Below the pieces are notes generated by a model that was given only the letters and a program-made list of their open reading frames with translations, did not search any database and was not told the origin of the DNA. 64,000 bases of DNA, taken from the NCBI GenBank assembly GCA_005883625.1, contig VBDU01000073.1, forward strand, positions 1 to 64,000, given 5' to 3'. The position numbers and the translations under genes were made by a program. This stretch comes from Chloroflexota bacterium. GTDB taxonomy: Bacteria; Chloroflexota; Limnocylindria; P2-11E. Positions 48,505 through 57,857 of the stretch are shown piece by piece. Position 1 is the stretch's first letter. Every line of letters starts with the position of its first letter.

Positions 48505-49866
48505 TCAGGCGCCTCGGCTCGGCGAGGCGAAGAGCGTGAGCGCGCCCAGCGAGCCGGCACGCTCCGGGACGACGTCGCCGAGCGGCATCCGCGCGACCGC
48601 GGCGAGGGCGAAGAGCGGCAGCAGGAAGAAATAGGAGAAGAGGCTGCGCCAGCCGAAGAAGAGCGGGACCACGGCGACGACCGCGCCCAGCTCGGGGTTC
48701 GTCCGGCGCAGCCGCCACGCCGCGACGAGGCAGACCGCGTACGCCCCCACCTCGAGGGCGGTGTACGCGACGGGCGGGAGGAGCGGGAGGCCGCCGCTCG
48801 TCGCGAGGAACACGAGGCCGGCGCCTCGCGGGAACATCGGCTCGACCACCGGCGTGAGCACGCCGAGGAGCCACGACCGCCAGTCCCAGAGAACGAACGG
48901 CAGGTTCGTCGCCGCGAAGACGGCGCAGGCGATCAGAAGGCGGCGCCCGCCCTCGCGCCAGCCGCGATCGCTGACCACCGTGATCAGGTAGAACGGCGCG
49001 ACGAGCCACGCCACCTGCTTCGTTGCGATGGCCGCACCGAGCGCGAGGGCGCTCCAGCGCCGCTCGCGCCACAGCCACGCCGCGACGAGCGGGAGCGCGT
49101 ACAGCAGATCGGCGCTCCCGCCGACGGTGAACGCGACGATCGACGCCGCGCCCAAGAGCCCCGTGAGCACGAAGGGGCGTAGCCCGCCTGGCGCGCGCGC
49201 GAGGACAAGCCCCATTGCGGCGACGAGGCACGCGACGTACAGGTAGTTCGTGTCCCAGCCGAGGATCGCGAACGGCACGAGGGGGATGATCGAGAGCGCC
49301 GGGTACGACGGACGCCAGACGAACTCCTCGTTCGTCCCCTGCCCCGACGAGCGGACGGCCCACGCGGCGTCGAGCTCGTCGTCGGTCGGATAGATCACGT
49401 CGCCGGCGAAGAGGCCGCGGCGGAGCGGGGTGGTGCGGTCGGGTCCGATCTGCAGCCGGCCGTAGCACGCGAAGAGGTCGAGGTCGCGGTACGGATCGCG
49501 CCCGTCGACGAGCAGGCGCGCCGCGCATTCGTTCAACGCGATCGCATCGTTGTGGTACGGCGTCCAGTCGAACGACTTCTGCCGCGGGAGGTCCCAGAAC
49601 CAGCTCATGCCCACGAGCGCCATGAGCGACACGAAGCCCCACGCCGCGCGGTGCCAGCCGATCCGCCGCGCCGAGGTCGCCGCATCACCGCGGCCGGTGC
49701 CGGTCACGGCCGCGACGAGCATCGCGAGGGCCGCGCCGACGGCGACGACGACCCACGTCGCCCCGGGCCGTGCCGGATCCGTCTGGACGATCGAGTTCAC
49801 GAGCCCCGCGTAGTAGAGCGTCGCGCCCGCGATGGCGATGGCGGCGATGCGGGCGAGGGCGCGCAT
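48505..49866 (-). CDS. Polytopic membrane protein, glycosyltransferase-87-like
   Basis: 453 aa with about ten transmembrane helices. After the first helices, a periplasmic-loop segment FDWTPYHNDAIALNECAARLLVDGRDPYRD holds the Asp-rich catalytic-type loop of polyprenyl-phosphate-dependent (GT-C/GT87, DUF2029) enzymes. Then PTDDELDAAWAVRSSG and alternating helices with RERRWSALALGAAIATKQVAWLVAPFYL, typical of the family. It is probably a lipid-linked sugar transferase; donor and acceptor are unknown. ATG 49866 overlaps mnmA by 1 nt (TGATG). Confidence 0.72.
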   Translation of the reverse strand: MRALARIAAIAIAGATLYYAGLVNSIVQTDPARPGATWVVVAVGAALAMLVAAVTGTGRGDAATSARRIGWHRAAWGFVSLMALVGMSWFWDLPRQKSFDWTPYHNDAIALNECAARLLVDGRDPYRDLDLFACYGRLQIGPDRTTPLRRGLFAGDVIYPTDDELDAAWAVRSSGQGTNEEFVWRPSYPALSIIPLVPFAILGWDTNYLYVACLVAAMGLVLARAPGGLRPFVLTGLLGAASIVAFTVGGSADLLYALPLVAAWLWRERRWSALALGAAIATKQVAWLVAPFYLITVVSDRGWREGGRRLLIACAVFAATNLPFVLWDWRSWLLGVLTPVVEPMFPRGAGLVFLATSGGLPLLPPVAYTALEVGAYAVCLVAAWRLRRTNPELGAVVAVVPLFFGWRSLFSYFFLLPLFALAAVARMPLGDVVPERAGSLGALTLFASPSRGA

Positions 49867-50960
49867 CAGTCGCGGGGGGCGGTGCCCCCCGCGATTCGGC
49901 GAACCGTTCCGCCTCCGATCACGTCGTCCCCCTCGTAGAACACCGCGGCCTGGCCAGGCGCCACGAGCGCCGGCCGGTCGAGCGTGAGGATCGCTTCGTC
50001 ACCGTGCACCACGACGCGCGCGGCAAGGGGCGTGCCGCGATAGCGGAGCACGACGGTCGTCGCGAACTCGGTCGCGGGGGGCGCGTCCGCCACGAACCGC
50101 ACCTCGCCGAGCGCGTACGTCGTCATCACGATCTCCTCGCGCGTCCCGACGACCGCCGCGTTCCGCTCCGGCTCGAGGCGCAGCACGTATAGCCGTTCGC
50201 CGGTCGCGACCCCGACGCCGGACCGCTGCCCGACCGTGAGCGCGCCGACACCCGCGTGCACGCCGACGGCCGCGCCGTCGAGACGCTCGACCGGCCCGGG
50301 CACGAACGCGTTCGGGGCGCGGTCGCGCACGAGGTCACGGTAGTCACCGGGGACGAAGCAGATGTCCATGCTCTCGGCTTTCGCCGCGTTCGGCAGGCCG
50401 AAGCGAGTCGCAAGCTCGCGGGTCTCGGCCTTGTCGCGGAGCTCGCCTATAGGGAGCTCGATCCGGCGCAGCTCGCGCTGACCGAGCATATAGAGCGCGT
50501 ACGACTGGTCCTTGGCGCTGTCGCGCGCGCGACGCAGATGCCGGCGGCCGTCAGCGCCGGTCGTCACACGGGCGTAGTGCCCGGTCGCCAGACGTGCTCC
50601 GCCGAACTTCGCGACGACGTCACGCAGGAGCGCTTCGAATTTCACGTGCGCGTTGCACGAGACACACGGGTTGGGGGTCTCGCCCGACGCGTAGGCGTCG
50701 ACGAAACGGTCGACGACCTGCCGGCCAAAGACGTCGGCGTAGTCGAGGGCGTAGAACGGGATGCCCACGTGCGCCGCCGCGCGCCGCGCGTCTTCGCCCG
50801 CCTCGTCCGTCCCGCAGCAGCGCGGCGCGTTCGCGTCGGTGCCTTTTGGGACGAGGCGCATCCACACGCCCACCACGTCCTCGCCGCGCTCTTTGAGGAG
50901 CGCCGCCGTGAGCGAAGAGTCGACCCCGCCGCTCATCGCCACGAAGATGCGCCCGCTCAT
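49866..50960 (-). CDS. mnmA: tRNA-specific 2-thiouridylase
   Basis: Thiolates U34 of Lys/Glu/Gln tRNAs. 364 aa: PP-loop AMSGGVDSSLTAALL (8-22), ETPNPCVSCNAHVKF (nucleophile Cys), ARDSAKDQSYALYMLGQ, and second catalytic Cys in AESMDICFVPG. The last 15 residues (RRIAGGTAPRD) are encoded by a GC palindrome. ATG 50960 overlaps the IscU-like gene by ATGA. The order iscS-iscU-like-mnmA makes a sulfur-delivery operon. Confidence 0.95.
   Translation of the reverse strand: MSGRIFVAMSGGVDSSLTAALLKERGEDVVGVWMRLVPKGTDANAPRCCGTDEAGEDARRAAAHVGIPFYALDYADVFGRQVVDRFVDAYASGETPNPCVSCNAHVKFEALLRDVVAKFGGARLATGHYARVTTGADGRRHLRRARDSAKDQSYALYMLGQRELRRIELPIGELRDKAETRELATRFGLPNAAKAESMDICFVPGDYRDLVRDRAPNAFVPGPVERLDGAAVGVHAGVGALTVGQRSGVGVATGERLYVLRLEPERNAAVVGTREEIVMTTYALGEVRFVADAPPATEFATTVVLRYRGTPLAARVVVHGDEAILTLDRPALVAPGQAAVFYEGDDVIGGGTVRRIAGGTAPRD
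49871..49893. repeat. Perfect GC hairpin in the 3' end of mnmA
   Basis: CGCGGGGGGC-GGT-GCCCCCCGCG, 10-bp perfect arms with a 3-nt loop, covering the last codons of mnmA. Confidence 0.7.
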
Positions 50961-51379
50961 CGGATCGTCAGCTTCTTCCGCTCGACCGTGGCCTCGGCCA
51001 AAGCGGTGACGTGCGCGTCGATAAGAGCGCTCCGCAGCGCGCCTATCGCTGTGAGGATGCAGCGCTCGCTCGCCGGGTCGACGTGCGCTTGCGCCTCGAG
51101 CGTCCGCAAGAGATCCGTCGCGCTGATCTGCGCGGCCTCGTCAGCGCTCCGGTGCACCGCGAGGCCCGAGAGCGCCGCCACCGCACGACGTGCTGTCTCG
51201 CAGCCGCTGATGCGGCCGGACCTCACGATCGCGCTGCTCACCGCTGGCAAGGGCTGCTGTGCGATCGGCTGATTGACGCGCGCGTCGAGCCAGGCGACGC
51301 GGCCATCTCGCAGCTCGATGCCGACGTAGATGCGACAGCCGTCCAGGGGATTCGCGTCGCTGCCGCTCCCCCTGGTCAC
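50957..51379 (-). CDS. IscU/NifU-like Fe-S scaffold protein, divergent
   Basis: 140 aa between iscS and mnmA. It follows the IscU layout: a beta start with Cys (GCRIYVGIELRDGRVAWLDARV), a second Cys in SGCETARRAVAALSGLAVHRSADEAAQISATDLL, and a third in DPASERCILTAIGALRSALID. These match the three cluster cysteines of IscU by position, though sequence identity is low. It is probably a scaffold or sulfur relay for MnmA. GTG 51379 overlaps iscS by GTGA. Confidence 0.68.
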   Translation of the reverse strand: MTRGSGSDANPLDGCRIYVGIELRDGRVAWLDARVNQPIAQQPLPAVSSAIVRSGRISGCETARRAVAALSGLAVHRSADEAAQISATDLLRTLEAQAHVDPASERCILTAIGALRSALIDAHVTALAEATVERKKLTIR

Positions 51380-52539
51380 ACCGTCACCGTCGCCGCGCTC
51401 CGGAGCCTCTCGACGACGCCCGGAAGGGTCGCGAGGAACGCCTCGACGTCCGCCTCCGTCGTGGCACGGCCCACCGTCACGCGGAGCGAGCCTTTCGCGA
51501 GCTCGCGATCGCGGCCGAGCGCGAGGATCACGTACGACGGCTCCGTCTCACCCGATGTGCACGCGGACCCGCTCGAAACCGCGAACCCTTCGAGGTCGAG
51601 CGCGACGATCAGGGACTCGCCCTCGACCCCGGCGATGCAGAAATTCGCGTTGTTCGGCAGCCGTTCGGTCCGGTGTCCGTTGAGGACGGCATCCGGCACC
51701 CCCCCGAGCACGCCGTCGATGATCCGGTCGCGGAGCTTCGCCTGCCGAGCGGACTCCGTCCCGCGCCGAGCCGCCGCGAGGCGCATGGCCGCTCCGAGTC
51801 CGACGATCCCGGCGACGTTCTCGGTCCCGGTGCGCCGGCCCTTCTCCTGACCGCCCCCCGTCTGCATCGTCGCGACCGGCGTCCCGCGGCGGACGTACAG
51901 GGCGCCCACGCCCTTGGGCCCGTAGAACTTGTGCGCGTTGATCGACACGAGGTCGACGGCGATGCGCCGCACGTCGAAGTCGAGCGCGCCGACGGTCTGC
52001 ACCGCGTCGGTGTGGAACGGCACGCCGCGCTCGCGGCAGATCGGTCCGATCTCCCCGATCGGCTCGATCGTGCCGATCTCGTTGTTCGCATGCATGATCG
52101 ACACGAGGCCGGTGCGCTCGTCGATCTCGCGCGCGACGTCGGCGGGATCGACGCGGCCCTCGCCGTCGACACCGACCACGCTCACCCGGACATGCGCGTG
52201 CCGCTCGAGGTCGTGCGCCGTATCGAGCACCGCGTGGTGCTCGATCGCGCTCACGACGAGGCCGTTCTTTTCGTCGCCCCGGCGAGCCTTGAGGGCACCG
52301 CGGAGCGCGAGGTTATCCGCCTCGGTGCCACCGCTCGTGAACACGATCTCCGCCGGCTCCGCGCCGATCGCGGCGGCGACCTCCACGCGGGCCTGGTCGA
52401 CGAGAGCGCGAGCGGCGCGACCCTCGGCGTAGATGCTCGAGGGGTTCCCGTGGCTCTCGCGGAGGACGCGAGCCATCGCCTCCGCGACCTCGGGGTCGAC
52501 CGGAGTGGTCGCGGCGTGATCGAGATAGACGCGCTTCAC
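51376..52539 (-). CDS. iscS: Cysteine desulfurase
   Basis: PLP enzyme that takes sulfur from cysteine for Fe-S clusters and tRNA thiolation. 387 aa: VYLDHAATTPVDPEV, HGNPSSIYAEGR, FTSGGTEADNLAL, HHAVLDT, HTDAVQ, PLP-Lys in INAHKFYGPKGVGALYV, and the catalytic-loop Cys in SSGSACTSGETEPSYV (NifS/IscS class I). GTG 52539; divergent from the YcaQ-like gene with a 17-bp gap. It feeds the IscU-like protein and MnmA encoded downstream. Confidence 0.96.
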   Translation of the reverse strand: MKRVYLDHAATTPVDPEVAEAMARVLRESHGNPSSIYAEGRAARALVDQARVEVAAAIGAEPAEIVFTSGGTEADNLALRGALKARRGDEKNGLVVSAIEHHAVLDTAHDLERHAHVRVSVVGVDGEGRVDPADVAREIDERTGLVSIMHANNEIGTIEPIGEIGPICRERGVPFHTDAVQTVGALDFDVRRIAVDLVSINAHKFYGPKGVGALYVRRGTPVATMQTGGGQEKGRRTGTENVAGIVGLGAAMRLAAARRGTESARQAKLRDRIIDGVLGGVPDAVLNGHRTERLPNNANFCIAGVEGESLIVALDLEGFAVSSGSACTSGETEPSYVILALGRDRELAKGSLRVTVGRATTEADVEAFLATLPGVVERLRSAATVTV

Positions 52540-52556
52540 GGATAGAGTCTAGGTCG

Positions 52557-53768
52557 GTGAGCGCGCGGGAACGGCCCGTCATCACGCTCCGTACCGCGCG
52601 CCGCCTGGCGGTGCGCGCGCAGGGCCTCGACCGCGTTCCGAAGCGCGCCGACGCGAGCGCGATCCACCGCACGGTACAGCGCATCCGGTGGCTGCAGCTC
52701 GACCCGACCAGCGCGGTCGCGCCCAGCCACCTCCTCGTCCTCTGGAGCCGGCTCGGCCGCTACGACGTCGCGACGCTCGAGCGGGCGATCTGGAAGGAGC
52801 ATCGCCTCTTCGAGCACCGGGCGTTCATCTATCCGACAGCGGACCTGCCGCTCTACCGCCACGGCATGCGCACGTACCTGCACCGCCCGACCCCGTGGAC
52901 GGCTCGCGCCCGGACGTGGGTCGCCGCCAACCCCGCGCTCCGCCGCCACGTCATCGACCGCCTCCGGCGGGACGGGCCGCTCCCGACGAGCGCGTTCGAA
53001 GACCGGTCGGTGATCGGCTGGCATTCGTCCGGCTGGACGCACGAGCGCAACCCGAGCCAGATGCTCGAGATCCTTTCCGGCACCGGCCGCGTCCTGGTCG
53101 CGGGACGAGCGAAGGGCCAGCGTCTCTGGGACCTCGCCGAGCGCGTCCTGCCGGCCACGGCGCTCGACACCCGCGCCGAGACCGGTCCTCTCGCCGCGAA
53201 CGCGGCGGCGGAGGCGCTCCGGGCCCTGGGCATCGCGACGCGCGACCAGATCCGCGACGTCGTCACGTATTGGATGCGGCGGGATCTCGACGCCACGCTC
53301 GCGGCGCTCGTTCAGGCCGGGCGGATCAGCGAGGTCGAGGTCCGCGGCGAGGACGGACCGCTGCCGGGCCAGTGGTTCATCCGCGTCGCGGACCTGCGCA
53401 CCGCGCGCGCGGTCGATAGACGGTGGCGCGGACGCACGACGCTGCTCTCGCCGTTCGACAACCTCATCCGCGACCGGGTGCGGACGCAGGCGCTCTTCGG
53501 GATGCGCGTCGTTCTCGAGATCTACACGCCCGAGGCCAAGCGCCGCTGGGGCTACTTCGTCATGCCCGTGCTGCGCGGCGACGCGCTCGTCGGGCGCGTC
53601 GACCCGCGCTTCGATCGAGCGCGCGGCGTGCTCGAGGTCCGCGCGCTCCACCTCGAGCCGGGCGTGCGTCTCGACCCGGCGTTCCGGCGCGACCTCACCG
53701 CCGCGCTGAGGGATCTCGCGCGGTTCCTCGGCGGCACCCTCCGCACGCCCCTCCCCGCGCCGCGTTAA
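52557..53768 (+). CDS. YcaQ/AlkZ-like winged-helix DNA glycosylase family protein
   Basis: 403 aa of the HTH_42 family, which includes the DNA interstrand-crosslink glycosylases YcaQ and AlkZ. Landmarks are IRWLQLDPTSAVAPSHLLVLWSRLG (the Q-x-D catalytic region), HRAFIYPTADLPLYRHGM, SVIGWHSSGW and LLSPFDNLIRDRVRTQALFG near residue 295. The last is the most conserved block of the family. GTG 52557 leaves 17 bp to the divergent iscS. Glycosylase activity is inference. The stop overlaps the convergent beta-lactamase-like gene. Confidence 0.85.
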   Translation: MSARERPVITLRTARRLAVRAQGLDRVPKRADASAIHRTVQRIRWLQLDPTSAVAPSHLLVLWSRLGRYDVATLERAIWKEHRLFEHRAFIYPTADLPLYRHGMRTYLHRPTPWTARARTWVAANPALRRHVIDRLRRDGPLPTSAFEDRSVIGWHSSGWTHERNPSQMLEILSGTGRVLVAGRAKGQRLWDLAERVLPATALDTRAETGPLAANAAAEALRALGIATRDQIRDVVTYWMRRDLDATLAALVQAGRISEVEVRGEDGPLPGQWFIRVADLRTARAVDRRWRGRTTLLSPFDNLIRDRVRTQALFGMRVVLEIYTPEAKRRWGYFVMPVLRGDALVGRVDPRFDRARGVLEVRALHLEPGVRLDPAFRRDLTAALRDLARFLGGTLRTPLPAPR

Positions 53769-54637
53769 CCGGCGAGCTCCTCCCACACCGCGAGCGAGAG
53801 CTGCGCGAGCGCGCGGTCGTCGTCGACGTTGTCGCGCACGAGCTCTCGGGCGAAGATCGCGACCGCGTACGCGCCGTTCGGCGCGTACACCACGCCGACG
53901 TCGTTGCGGACCCGGCGGTACGACCCGGTCTTGTGCGCGACGACGGTGCCCTTCGGCAACAGGCCGGGGAGGCGCGTCCCGCTCTGGATGCGCTCCATGA
54001 GCGCGAGGATGGCGTCGCACGACGGCGGATCGAGGATCTCCTTGCGCGCGAGCAGCTCGAGCAGGCGGCACATGTCGCGCGGCGAGCTGCGATCGGCCTG
54101 CGCCGGGATCACCGAGCGCCCGCCGGTGCCGTGGGACGCGCGGAGCTTCGCGCGCAGCTCGTCGTACCCGCCTGGCTTGGAGTGGTCCATGTCGACGAGC
54201 TCCATGAGCATCTCGCGAATCCCGAAAGGGATGCGGATGCTGCGCAAGCCGTAGCGGCCCATCGCGGCCTCGACGCGTCCCTTCCCGACACGCTCGAGCA
54301 GCAGGTCGGTCGCGGTGTTGTCGCTCACCGACATCATGAGGACCGCGAGGTCGCGCACCGTCGGGTCAAGCCCGGCGTCGAGGTACTGCAGGACGCCGGA
54401 CCCGGCGACGCGAGTGCCCGCGTCGTAGCGCACCCGCTCGGTGAGATCGAGCCGTCCCGCGAGCGATTCCTCGTACATCGTCACGAGGAGCGGCAGCTTG
54501 ATGACCGAGGCCGTCGGGAACAGCTCGTCCTCGCGGACCCCGATGTGTCTCCTGGTCGTCAGGTGCGTCGCCGAGACGCCGACGATGCCGATGTCGCGAG
54601 CGAGCGAGTCGAGCCGCCGCGCGGACGCGTCGATCAG
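53765..54637 (-). CDS. Class A beta-lactamase-like serine hydrolase, CTG/ATC start
   Basis: About 290 aa with the full class A set: SxxK in PTASVIKLPLL, SDN in SVSDNTATDLLLERVG, a Glu-bearing loop in FGIREMLMELVDMDHS, and KTG in VVAHKTGSYRRVRND. There is no signal peptide, so cytosolic or unconventional location is possible and the substrate may not be a beta-lactam. No ATG/GTG/TTG precedes the catalytic Ser in frame. CTG 54637 (CTGA overlap with the aspS stop) or ATC 54634 (TGATC, like TGATG elsewhere) must serve as start. Otherwise the gene is non-functional. Confidence 0.82.
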   Translation of the reverse strand: MIDASARRLDSLARDIGIVGVSATHLTTRRHIGVREDELFPTASVIKLPLLVTMYEESLAGRLDLTERVRYDAGTRVAGSGVLQYLDAGLDPTVRDLAVLMMSVSDNTATDLLLERVGKGRVEAAMGRYGLRSIRIPFGIREMLMELVDMDHSKPGGYDELRAKLRASHGTGGRSVIPAQADRSSPRDMCRLLELLARKEILDPPSCDAILALMERIQSGTRLPGLLPKGTVVAHKTGSYRRVRNDVGVVYAPNGAYAVAIFARELVRDNVDDDRALAQLSLAVWEELAG

Positions 54638-56412
54638 GCGCGCTTCTCCGGCTGCGCGACCACGCGCAGGCCGAGCTCGTCGAGCAGCTTCGCGTCGACG
54701 GCCGCCGGCGCATCGAGGAGCGGGTCGTATCCGGTCTGCGTCTTGGGGAACGACTGCACCTCGCGGATGTTCTCGGTGCCCGCGAGGGTCATGCAGAGCC
54801 GGTCGACCCCCGCCCCGACGCCGCCGCTCGGCGGCGCGCCGTACTCGAGCGCGTCGAGCAGCGCGCCGAAGCGCGTCGCGGCGTCCTCCTTCGAGACCCC
54901 GAGCTGCGCGAAGACGCGCTCCTGGACGGCGCGCTGATAGATACGGACGCTCCCGCCAAAGATCTCCTTCCCGTCGATCACGAAGTCGTACTGCTTCGAC
55001 TTCGCCTTCTCCGGATCGGTATCCAGGAGCGCGATGTCCTGCTCCGTCAAGGGTGCGCAGAACGGGTTGTGCGAGAACGTCCACCCGCCCTCGGGGGTGC
55101 GCTCGACGAGCGGGAAGTCCGTGATCCAGAGGGCGTAGTGCTTGGCCGTGTCGGCAAGCCCGAGCTCCGGGCCGAGCCGCTCGCGAACGACGCCGAGGGA
55201 CACGCTCGCCGTGTGGTACGTGTCGGCCACCGCGAGTGCGAGATCACCGTCCCCGGCTTTCGTGGCGGCGCGGATCGCGGCGATCTCGCCAGGGGTGAAG
55301 AACTTCGCGACCGGCGAGCGCACCTCGGTGCCCGCGAACGCGAACGAGACCAATCCCTTCGCTCCTTTCGTCTTTGCGAGAGCCTGCCAGCCGTCGATGT
55401 CCTTCCGCGTCGCGTCCGCCTTGCCGGGTACGACGAGGCCGCGCACGGCGCCCCCTGAATCGATGACCGAACGGAAGGCGTTGAAGCCCGTGCTCCGGAG
55501 CGCGTCGGTGAGGTCGACGAGCTCGATCGCGAAGCGCAGGTCGGGCCGGTCGATCCCAAAGCGGCGGATCGCCTCTTCGTAGGTCATCCGCGGCACCGGC
55601 GTTTTCGCCAGCGGCTTGCGCGCGAACATCCGGAAGATCTCGGTGTAGAGACCCTCGAGCGTCGCCATGACGTCTTCCCGATCGACGAAGCTCATCTCGA
55701 GGTCGAGCTGCGTGTGCTCGTACACGCGGTCGGCGCGCGGGTCCTCGTCGCGGTAGCAATGGGCGATCTGGAAGTACTTGTCGAGGCCGCCGACCATCAG
55801 GATCTGCTTGTATTGCTGCGGGGACTGCGGCAGCGCCCAGAACCTCCCGGGGTAGTAGCGGGACGGCACGATGAAGTCGCGCGCGCCGGTCGGGTCGGAG
55901 CGGATCAGCGTTGGCGTCTCGATCTCCCAGAAGCCGCGCTCGATGAGATGTCGGCGGATGTACGCGACGACCTCGTGGCGCAGGCGCATGAGGTCCTTCG
56001 ACCGCTCCCGCCGCAGATCGACGTAGCGGTATTTCCAGCGGAGGTTCTCGTCGACCTCGGTCTCCTCGTTCACGTAGAACGGCGGCGTCTTCGATGCGTT
56101 GAGGACCGTCACCTCCGTCGCGACGACCTCGACCTCGCCCGTGGCCAGCCTCGGATTCTTCGTCCCTTCGGGCCGCGCCCGCACCGTCCCGCGGACCCGC
56201 AGCACCCACTCGTTGCGGGCGTCGCCGAGAGCTGCGTGCGCCGCGGCGTTCTCTTTTTCGTGCGCGACGACCTGCGTCAGGCCATAGCGGTCGCGCAGGT
56301 CGATGAACGTGAGCTGGCCATGATCGCGCCGCCGGTGGACCCAGCCGCAAAGCGTGACCTCCTTGCCCGCGAGCGACGCGCTCGCCTCCCCGCAGGTGTG
56401 CGTGCGCAGCAT
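54634..56412 (-). CDS. aspS: Aspartyl-tRNA synthetase
   Basis: Bacterial-type AspRS, 592 aa. N-terminal OB domain (VTLCGWVHRRRDHGQLTFIDLRDRYG), catalytic class II motifs (FWEIETPTLIRSDPTGARDFIVPSR; FQIAHCYRDEDPRADRVYEHTQLDLEMSFV; GGVGAGVDRLCMTL), and the GAD insertion domain (about 295-410). Whether it discriminates tRNA-Asp from tRNA-Asn cannot be judged here. ATG 56412 abuts the hisS stop; hisS-aspS is a common gene pair. Confidence 0.96.
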   Translation of the reverse strand: MLRTHTCGEASASLAGKEVTLCGWVHRRRDHGQLTFIDLRDRYGLTQVVAHEKENAAAHAALGDARNEWVLRVRGTVRARPEGTKNPRLATGEVEVVATEVTVLNASKTPPFYVNEETEVDENLRWKYRYVDLRRERSKDLMRLRHEVVAYIRRHLIERGFWEIETPTLIRSDPTGARDFIVPSRYYPGRFWALPQSPQQYKQILMVGGLDKYFQIAHCYRDEDPRADRVYEHTQLDLEMSFVDREDVMATLEGLYTEIFRMFARKPLAKTPVPRMTYEEAIRRFGIDRPDLRFAIELVDLTDALRSTGFNAFRSVIDSGGAVRGLVVPGKADATRKDIDGWQALAKTKGAKGLVSFAFAGTEVRSPVAKFFTPGEIAAIRAATKAGDGDLALAVADTYHTASVSLGVVRERLGPELGLADTAKHYALWITDFPLVERTPEGGWTFSHNPFCAPLTEQDIALLDTDPEKAKSKQYDFVIDGKEIFGGSVRIYQRAVQERVFAQLGVSKEDAATRFGALLDALEYGAPPSGGVGAGVDRLCMTLAGTENIREVQSFPKTQTGYDPLLDAPAAVDAKLLDELGLRVVAQPEKRA

Positions 56413-57789
56413 CTATTCCTTCTCACCGTCTCCCAGGTACGGGCCCTCGCCGGCCGCGCCGGGCTCGTGCTCGTCCGGGTTCGGGCCGGACTCCAGGCGC
56501 GGCTTGGGGCGCTTGGGCACGTGGCGGCCGACCTCGACCACGACCGCGGCGAGCCGCGTGACGCGCTGCACCTTCTTGGCGAGGTCGCGCACGATCACGT
56601 TCCCCCCGCGCGCCTCGGGCGTGCCTCGGATGACCGCGACCTTCGCGCCGTGCTTCACCGCGCTCTCGAGCTGGCGCTCGAGCGAGCGAGTCGAGTAATC
56701 GATCGCCACGCTGAAGCCCGCCTCGCGGAGTGGCCCCGCGAGCTGAAGGCGGTCGGCGCCGTCGTCGGACTGCGCCGAGAGGACGTAGACGTCCGCGCGA
56801 GGCTCCTCGGCCACGGCCACCCCCTGCTCCTTGAGCGCGTAGTACAGGACATCGACCCCGCCCGCGATACCCACCCCGGCCGTGTCCGGGCCGCCCATCG
56901 TCCGCACGAGCCCGTCATAGCGGCCGCCCCCGGCGACGGCGATCTCGCCCGCCTTCGTGAACGCCGGGTTCGTGAGGTGGCACTCGAAGACCGTGCGGGT
57001 GTAGTAGTCGAACCCTCGGGCGAGGCGCTCGTCGACCTCGTAGGCCACACCGAGCCGGTCGAGCCCGTCGACGACCGCGGCGAAATGCGTCTTGTCCGCG
57101 TCGCTCACGAGATCCCGGAGCTTCGGCGCTCCCTGCGCGATCTTGCGGTCGTTCGGGTTCTTGCAGTCGAAGATCCGCAGCACGTTCGAGTCGAGCCGCG
57201 CCTTGCAGTCGTCGTCGAGCTCCGCGCGGTACCGCTCGAAGTATTCCTTGAGAGCCTGGCGGATCTTCGGCTGGGCGGCGGTCTCGCCGACCGTGTTCAC
57301 CTTGAGCGTGTACTCGGTGAGCCCGACCTCGGCGAGCAGGGCCGCGGTGAACTCGATCTGCTCGAGGTCCGCCCCCGGCTCGGCCGCGCCGTAGCATTCG
57401 AGGCCCCATTGCCAGAACTGCCGATAGCGCAGGAGCTGCGGCCGCTGCCCGCGGAACATCGGCTCGAAGTAGAAGAAGCGCTGGGGCTGCGGGGAGCGGT
57501 GCAGCCCGTGCTCGAGGTAGGCGCGCGTGACGGCGGCCGTGCCCTCCGGCCGCAGCACGAGCCCCCCGGCACCGTGCAGCGACACCTCGAGCATCTCCTT
57601 GGTGGCGACGTCGCTCGTCTCGCCGACGGCCCGCAGGAACACCTGCGCGTCCTCGACGATCGGCGTGCCCAGTCGCGGGTAACCGTACCGGAGAGCACGC
57701 GCCTGTATGACGGCCTGGAGAGCGTCGAAGGCGGCCGCCTCCGCGGGAAGCAGGTCCCGCATCCCGCGCGGGGCCTGGTAGGTGGGCAT
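56413..57789 (-). CDS. hisS: Histidyl-tRNA synthetase
   Basis: Class II HisRS, 458 aa: QAPRGMRDLLPAEAAAFDAL, LRPEGTAAVTRAYLEHGL, FFYFEPMFRGQRPQLLRYRQFWQWGLECYG, LARGFDYYTRTVFE, GGGRYDGLVRTMGG and a C-terminal anticodon domain (RADVYVLSAQS...). An acidic 25-residue tail (PNPDEHEPGAAGEG) is unusual. ATG 57789 matches the family start. It is divergent from the cyclophilin gene; the 68-bp gap contains a perfect GC hairpin. Confidence 0.95.
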   Translation of the reverse strand: MPTYQAPRGMRDLLPAEAAAFDALQAVIQARALRYGYPRLGTPIVEDAQVFLRAVGETSDVATKEMLEVSLHGAGGLVLRPEGTAAVTRAYLEHGLHRSPQPQRFFYFEPMFRGQRPQLLRYRQFWQWGLECYGAAEPGADLEQIEFTAALLAEVGLTEYTLKVNTVGETAAQPKIRQALKEYFERYRAELDDDCKARLDSNVLRIFDCKNPNDRKIAQGAPKLRDLVSDADKTHFAAVVDGLDRLGVAYEVDERLARGFDYYTRTVFECHLTNPAFTKAGEIAVAGGGRYDGLVRTMGGPDTAGVGIAGGVDVLYYALKEQGVAVAEEPRADVYVLSAQSDDGADRLQLAGPLREAGFSVAIDYSTRSLERQLESAVKHGAKVAVIRGTPEARGGNVIVRDLAKKVQRVTRLAAVVVEVGRHVPKRPKPRLESGPNPDEHEPGAAGEGPYLGDGEKE

Positions 57790-57816
57790 GGGACGCTGAC
57801 GATAGCGTCGGGGGTC

Positions 57817-57837
57817 CGAGGGGGCAGCGCCCCCTCG
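57817..57837. repeat. Perfect GC hairpin between hisS and the cyclophilin gene
   Basis: CGAGGGGGC-AGC-GCCCCCTCG, 9-bp perfect arms, in a divergent promoter region where a terminator would not be expected. Confidence 0.7.
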
Positions 57838-57857
57838 ATCACCGCTATCGTCATCGC

